Shown here one piece after another: positions 59,828 through 64,000 of a stretch of DNA of 64,000 nt. The notes beneath the pieces are model-generated. The model had not been told where the DNA came from. It worked only from the letters and a program-made list of their open reading frames with translations, and searched no databases. The translations under genes and the position numbers were made by a program. Source of the stretch: Thiotrichaceae bacterium. GTDB lineage: Bacteria > Pseudomonadota > Gammaproteobacteria > Beggiatoales > Beggiatoaceae. The first letter of the stretch is position 1; each line of letters starts with the position of its first letter. The DNA lies in NCBI GenBank assembly GCA_011391085.1, contig JAABRD010000020.1, positions 23,262-87,261 of the forward strand. The letters are read 5' to 3'.

Positions 59828-62116
59828 ATGTTTAAGAATCACTGTAAACCTCCAATTGATAACCGAAATATGTATTCTATTCAAAACACGTCCATCAAAA
59901 ATAAACTCAAAGCGATCATCCTACTCACCAGCGGTCTAGTGCTTCTCTTATCCTCCGGTGCCTTTGTCGTCAACGACATCTATTCATTTCGCCGTAGCAT
60001 GGTAGCAGACCTCTTTACCCTCGCCGAATTGATTGGGATAAACAGTCAAGCCATGCTAACCTTCGATAATAAAAGGGAGGCCAACGAGAATTTGGCTGCC
60101 TTGAAAGTCAAATCAAATATCATGTTCTCTCTACTTTTTTCCGCAGATGGTCAATTATTTGCCCGCTACGAAAGAGACGGACTTCCCCCCAAATTTCGTC
60201 CCACCCACGCCAGTCTCAATGAATATTATTGTCCACTGGTCAATCCAGACCCTTGTGAATTTCAAGACGGTTATTTTCTCGGTGAGAATCATGTCGACGT
60301 GTTTAAAAAAATTGTCATTGACGACGAATGGATAGGTAGCCTATACATTCAAGCCGATTTAAAAGAACTTCGAACCCGCCTCATTGGCGTGGCTACCATC
60401 ATCTTTGTCGTCCTTCTAGCCTCCTTTTTACTCGCTTTTTTACTCGCCTCCAAACTCCAACAAATCATCACCAAACCCATTGATGCGTTGCTAGGTACCA
60501 TGAAAGCGGTCTCCTCCCAGAAAAACTATTCTCTACGCGCTACCAAAGTCAACCAAGACGAATTAGGTATCCTCATTGATGGGTTCAACGGCATGTTGAC
60601 ACAAATTGAACTGCGCGATAGAGAATTGGGTCAATATCAAGATCATTTGGAAGAAAAAGTCAAACAACGCACCACGGAACTCGCCCTCGCCCGTGACCAA
60701 GCCCTGGCGGCTAACAAAGCCAAAAGTATCTTCTTGGCCAACATGAGTCATGAAATTCGTACTCCTATGAATGCCGTCCTGGGCTATGCCCAAATTCTAC
60801 AACGAGATACTCACCTGACCAAAGAACAACGAGACTCTATTCAGATTATTCAAAATAGCGGTACTCATCTCTTGGGTCTGATTAATGACATTTTGGACAT
60901 TTCCAAAATTGAAGCCGGCGCCATGGAACTGCGTCCTGAAAATTTTTACTTAGATGAACTCATTGAAGGCATTGCCGCCATGTTTAAAATTCGTTGCGAA
61001 CAAAAACATCTAGTTTGGCGAGTAGAAGATACCATCCAACAACACCTGTTAGTTTATGCAGATCAAGGTAAATTAAGGCAAATTTTGATTAACCTGTTAG
61101 GCAATGCCGTCAAATTCACTGAAACAGGCGAAGTCGTGTTACGCCTGACCCACTTGCCTCCCCCTCCAGAAGAATTATCGGAGGTGGACTGGTTCTGCAT
61201 AGACGTGATTGACACTGGACCAGGCATCTCCCCCAACGCCCAAGAAGCCATTTTTGAACCGTTTCAACAAGAAAAAGCCGGCTTTGAAAAGGGTGGTACA
61301 GGCTTAGGATTGGCCATTACTAAACGGCAAGTGGAACTCATGGAAGGCAAGTTAACCTTAGCCTCTGAAGTCGGCAAGGGCGCCTGCTTTACGGTACAGC
61401 TACCATTATCTGCGGGCCAAGGAGACGCCAGTCATTCTTCTAAACATGCTGAAATCACTCACCTGGCCTCTCATTGTCATGTCACTGCCCTCGTCGTCGA
61501 CGATGTGAAAGAAAATCGTGACATTCTTTCCCACATGTTACAAGACGTTGGTGTCGAAGTCAGAGAAGCGGTCAATGGCCAAGAAGCGGTGAACGGCGTC
61601 CATAAACATAAACCAGACATTGTGTTTATGGATATTCGGATGCCCGTGATGAGTGGCACAGAGGCGTTGCGTCACATACGCCAACAATTTGCGAAAGGAG
61701 AGGTCCCTTGCATTGCTATTTCGGCTTCCACCCTGCGCCATCAAACCAAGCAAATGCTAGACGCAGGCTTTGATGACTTCATTTCTAAACCCTTCCGATT
61801 TGAAGAAGTCTATGATTGTTTAGCCAAATTCTTAGATGTCGAATTTGAATATAAGCAACCTGAAGAAACGACTGTGACAGAGGAGACTTCGAAAGCCCTT
61901 GACCTCACTCAAATCTATTTACCCACAGAGTTACATGCCCGCTTGCAAGAAGCCGCTGAACTCAATGAGTTGACCGAAATGGAACACCTGATAACGCAGC
62001 TACGTCAATCTCCTGAATCACAACATCAAACTTTGGCAGAGATGTTGAAAGAATTTCTCAGTCAATATGATATTGATGGCATTTTGGAAGCGTTGGCAAA
62101 AGTACAAACACGATGA
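59828..62116 (+). CDS. Hybrid histidine kinase with CHASE8-like periplasmic domain (YfiR partner)
   Basis: A 762-residue membrane kinase. An N-terminal helix ([20 protein letters not shown]) is followed by a periplasmic CHASE8-like domain (about 50-185; [40 protein letters not shown]), a second helix ([19 protein letters not shown]) and HAMP. HisKA has His308 in [14 protein letters not shown], and HATPase has [11 protein letters not shown] and [14 protein letters not shown] domain has D602 in [12 protein letters not shown]. The C-terminal ~120 residues are helical. The periplasmic domain is of the YfiN type, but a kinase replaces the cyclase output. Its phosphotransfer target is not encoded nearby. 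Confidence 0.9.
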   Translation: MFKNHCKPPIDNRNMYSIQNTSIKNKLKAIILLTSGLVLLLSSGAFVVNDIYSFRRSMVADLFTLAELIGINSQAMLTFDNKREANENLAALKVKSNIMFSLLFSADGQLFARYERDGLPPKFRPTHASLNEYYCPLVNPDPCEFQDGYFLGENHVDVFKKIVIDDEWIGSLYIQADLKELRTRLIGVATIIFVVLLASFLLAFLLASKLQQIITKPIDALLGTMKAVSSQKNYSLRATKVNQDELGILIDGFNGMLTQIELRDRELGQYQDHLEEKVKQRTTELALARDQALAANKAKSIFLANMSHEIRTPMNAVLGYAQILQRDTHLTKEQRDSIQIIQNSGTHLLGLINDILDISKIEAGAMELRPENFYLDELIEGIAAMFKIRCEQKHLVWRVEDTIQQHLLVYADQGKLRQILINLLGNAVKFTETGEVVLRLTHLPPPPEELSEVDWFCIDVIDTGPGISPNAQEAIFEPFQQEKAGFEKGGTGLGLAITKRQVELMEGKLTLASEVGKGACFTVQLPLSAGQGDASHSSKHAEITHLASHCHVTALVVDDVKENRDILSHMLQDVGVEVREAVNGQEAVNGVHKHKPDIVFMDIRMPVMSGTEALRHIRQQFAKGEVPCIAISASTLRHQTKQMLDAGFDDFISKPFRFEEVYDCLAKFLDVEFEYKQPEETTVTEETSKALDLTQIYLPTELHARLQEAAELNELTEMEHLITQLRQSPESQHQTLAEMLKEFLSQYDIDGILEALAKVQTR

Positions 62117-62137
62117 CCTTTGGAGAGGGGAATGGAG

Positions 62138-62303
62138 GGGAATGAAGCAATGTGGGTTCATTGTCTGAACTCTGATTAGAATGATTTTCAGATGAACTAT
62201 GATTAGTCAAACCTCCTTATCATAATCCTCATTTAATCCTCTCAATCAGAGTTCCAGACCGATGCGAAACCGTGCGATATTTCACCCAGATTGCATCACT
62301 ACC
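62138..62303. repeat. Family C element (copy 3)
   Basis: Ends AATGAAGCAATGTGGGT and CAGATTGCATCACTACC, with the internal GAACTCTGATTAGAATGATT...AATCAGAGTTCCAGACC pair. The left end has a few changes relative to copies 1 and 2. Confidence 0.8.
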
Positions 62304-62315
62304 GTGGAATGAAGG

Positions 62316-62593
62316 GGAATGAAGCAATGTGGGTGATATGTTTACCCTCAACCCCCGGCCACTCTCCCTACGGGCGTAGGGAGAGAAGTAGTGCCACTGG
62401 TTTTACTCCCCTCTCCCTCTGGGAGAGGGGCCGGGGGTGAGGGTAGCTTTCGCCCCTCTCCCTCTGGGAGAGGGGCCGGGGGTGAGGGTAGCTTTCGCCC
62501 CTCTCCCTCTGGGAGAGGGGCCGGGGGTAGCTTTCGCCCTCACCCCCTCTGGGAGAGTGGCCGGGGGTGAGGGCAATCACTCATATTGCCTCA
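62316..62593. repeat. Family D element (copy 3) with internal tandem expansion
   Basis: After the AATGAAGCAATGTGGGTGAT end, a unit of ~55 bases (CCCCTCTCCCTCTGGGAGAG, GGGCCGGGGGTGAGGGTAGC, TTTCG) is repeated about four times before GGGCAATCACTCATATTGCC at the right. The gap 62117-62618 contains only this and family C. Confidence 0.8.
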
Positions 62594-62618
62594 CCATTGC
62601 AAAGCAGTAGGTTTCTTG

Positions 62619-64000
<1,382 letters not shown>

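Overview
The window looks like chromosomal DNA of a gammaproteobacterium, most plausibly a large sulfur bacterium of the Beggiatoa/Thiomargarita/Thioploca type (Thiotrichales). This is inference. It rests on gammaproteobacterial housekeeping genes (rpsP-rimM-trmD-rplS, class 1A speD with speE, yajQ, sixA, rraA, yccA) set in a genome full of short palindromic repeats, orphan or decayed toxin-antitoxin genes and very large multidomain signalling proteins. No rRNA, no CRISPR array and no transposase gene was seen.

Layout. 1-8.5 kb: sixA, a cytochrome c, O-acetylhomoserine sulfhydrylase, grxD, then three paralogous secreted proteins (one with a full CAP domain). Two of these arose by a tandem duplication that also copied the start of grxD. 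8.6-10.5 kb: gene remnants around a Panacea-domain antitoxin/toxin pair. 10.9-17.1 kb: a six-gene minus-strand cassette, the best candidate for an undescribed system. It holds two copies of a small-membrane-protein + membrane-anchored STAND-like ATPase module with a degenerate Walker A, then an intact AAA-TPR ATPase and a ParA/MinD-like ATPase. 17.2-21.3 kb: DsbC-like protein, yajQ and the ribosomal protein/tRNA modification operon. 21.6-34.5 kb: a frameshifted phnD-like gene, a giant DUF349 protein, a DsbD-like protein, a TA pair with a truncated toxin, speD with a duplicated processing site, tRNA-Met, OsmC, YccA, a TRAP solute-binding protein, a DUF2726/zinc-ribbon protein and tRNA-Arg. 34.7-42.4 kb: an NrtA/SsuA-like binding protein, a Cys-repeat secreted protein, an Rpn-family nuclease, speE, an mqsA gene broken by a repeat, and a chemoreceptor with tandem HAMP-type repeats. 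42.8-64 kb: an Npt1/Npt2-HEAT transporter with a cyclic-nucleotide-binding partner, two hybrid histidine kinases (one coupled to YfiR), a cyclic-peptide-type ABC exporter, a ParM-like actin with a ribbon-helix-helix-like partner, a sodium:solute symporter carrying an in-frame repeat, a SHOCT protein, rraA and serS.

How the parts fit. speD and speE together make spermidine. The rpsP operon serves ribosome and tRNA maturation. The two histidine kinases and the chemoreceptor suggest elaborate environmental sensing. Three solute-binding proteins lack adjacent permeases. Non-coding space is dominated by recurring repeat families: (A) ~100-140 bp elements bounded by TATAGTAATATTC; (B) elements bounded by AGGACTTACGC with a G/C-homopolymer core; (C) and (D) elements sharing the end GTAGTGATGCAATGTGGG; (E) tandem ~20-bp CCGGCTAAAGCCTCTACTCC arrays; and short hairpins of the GAAACTCAGTTTC and GAGTCCAAAGCGTAGCTTTG types. 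Several sit inside or at the ends of genes and in places reshape the reading frame.
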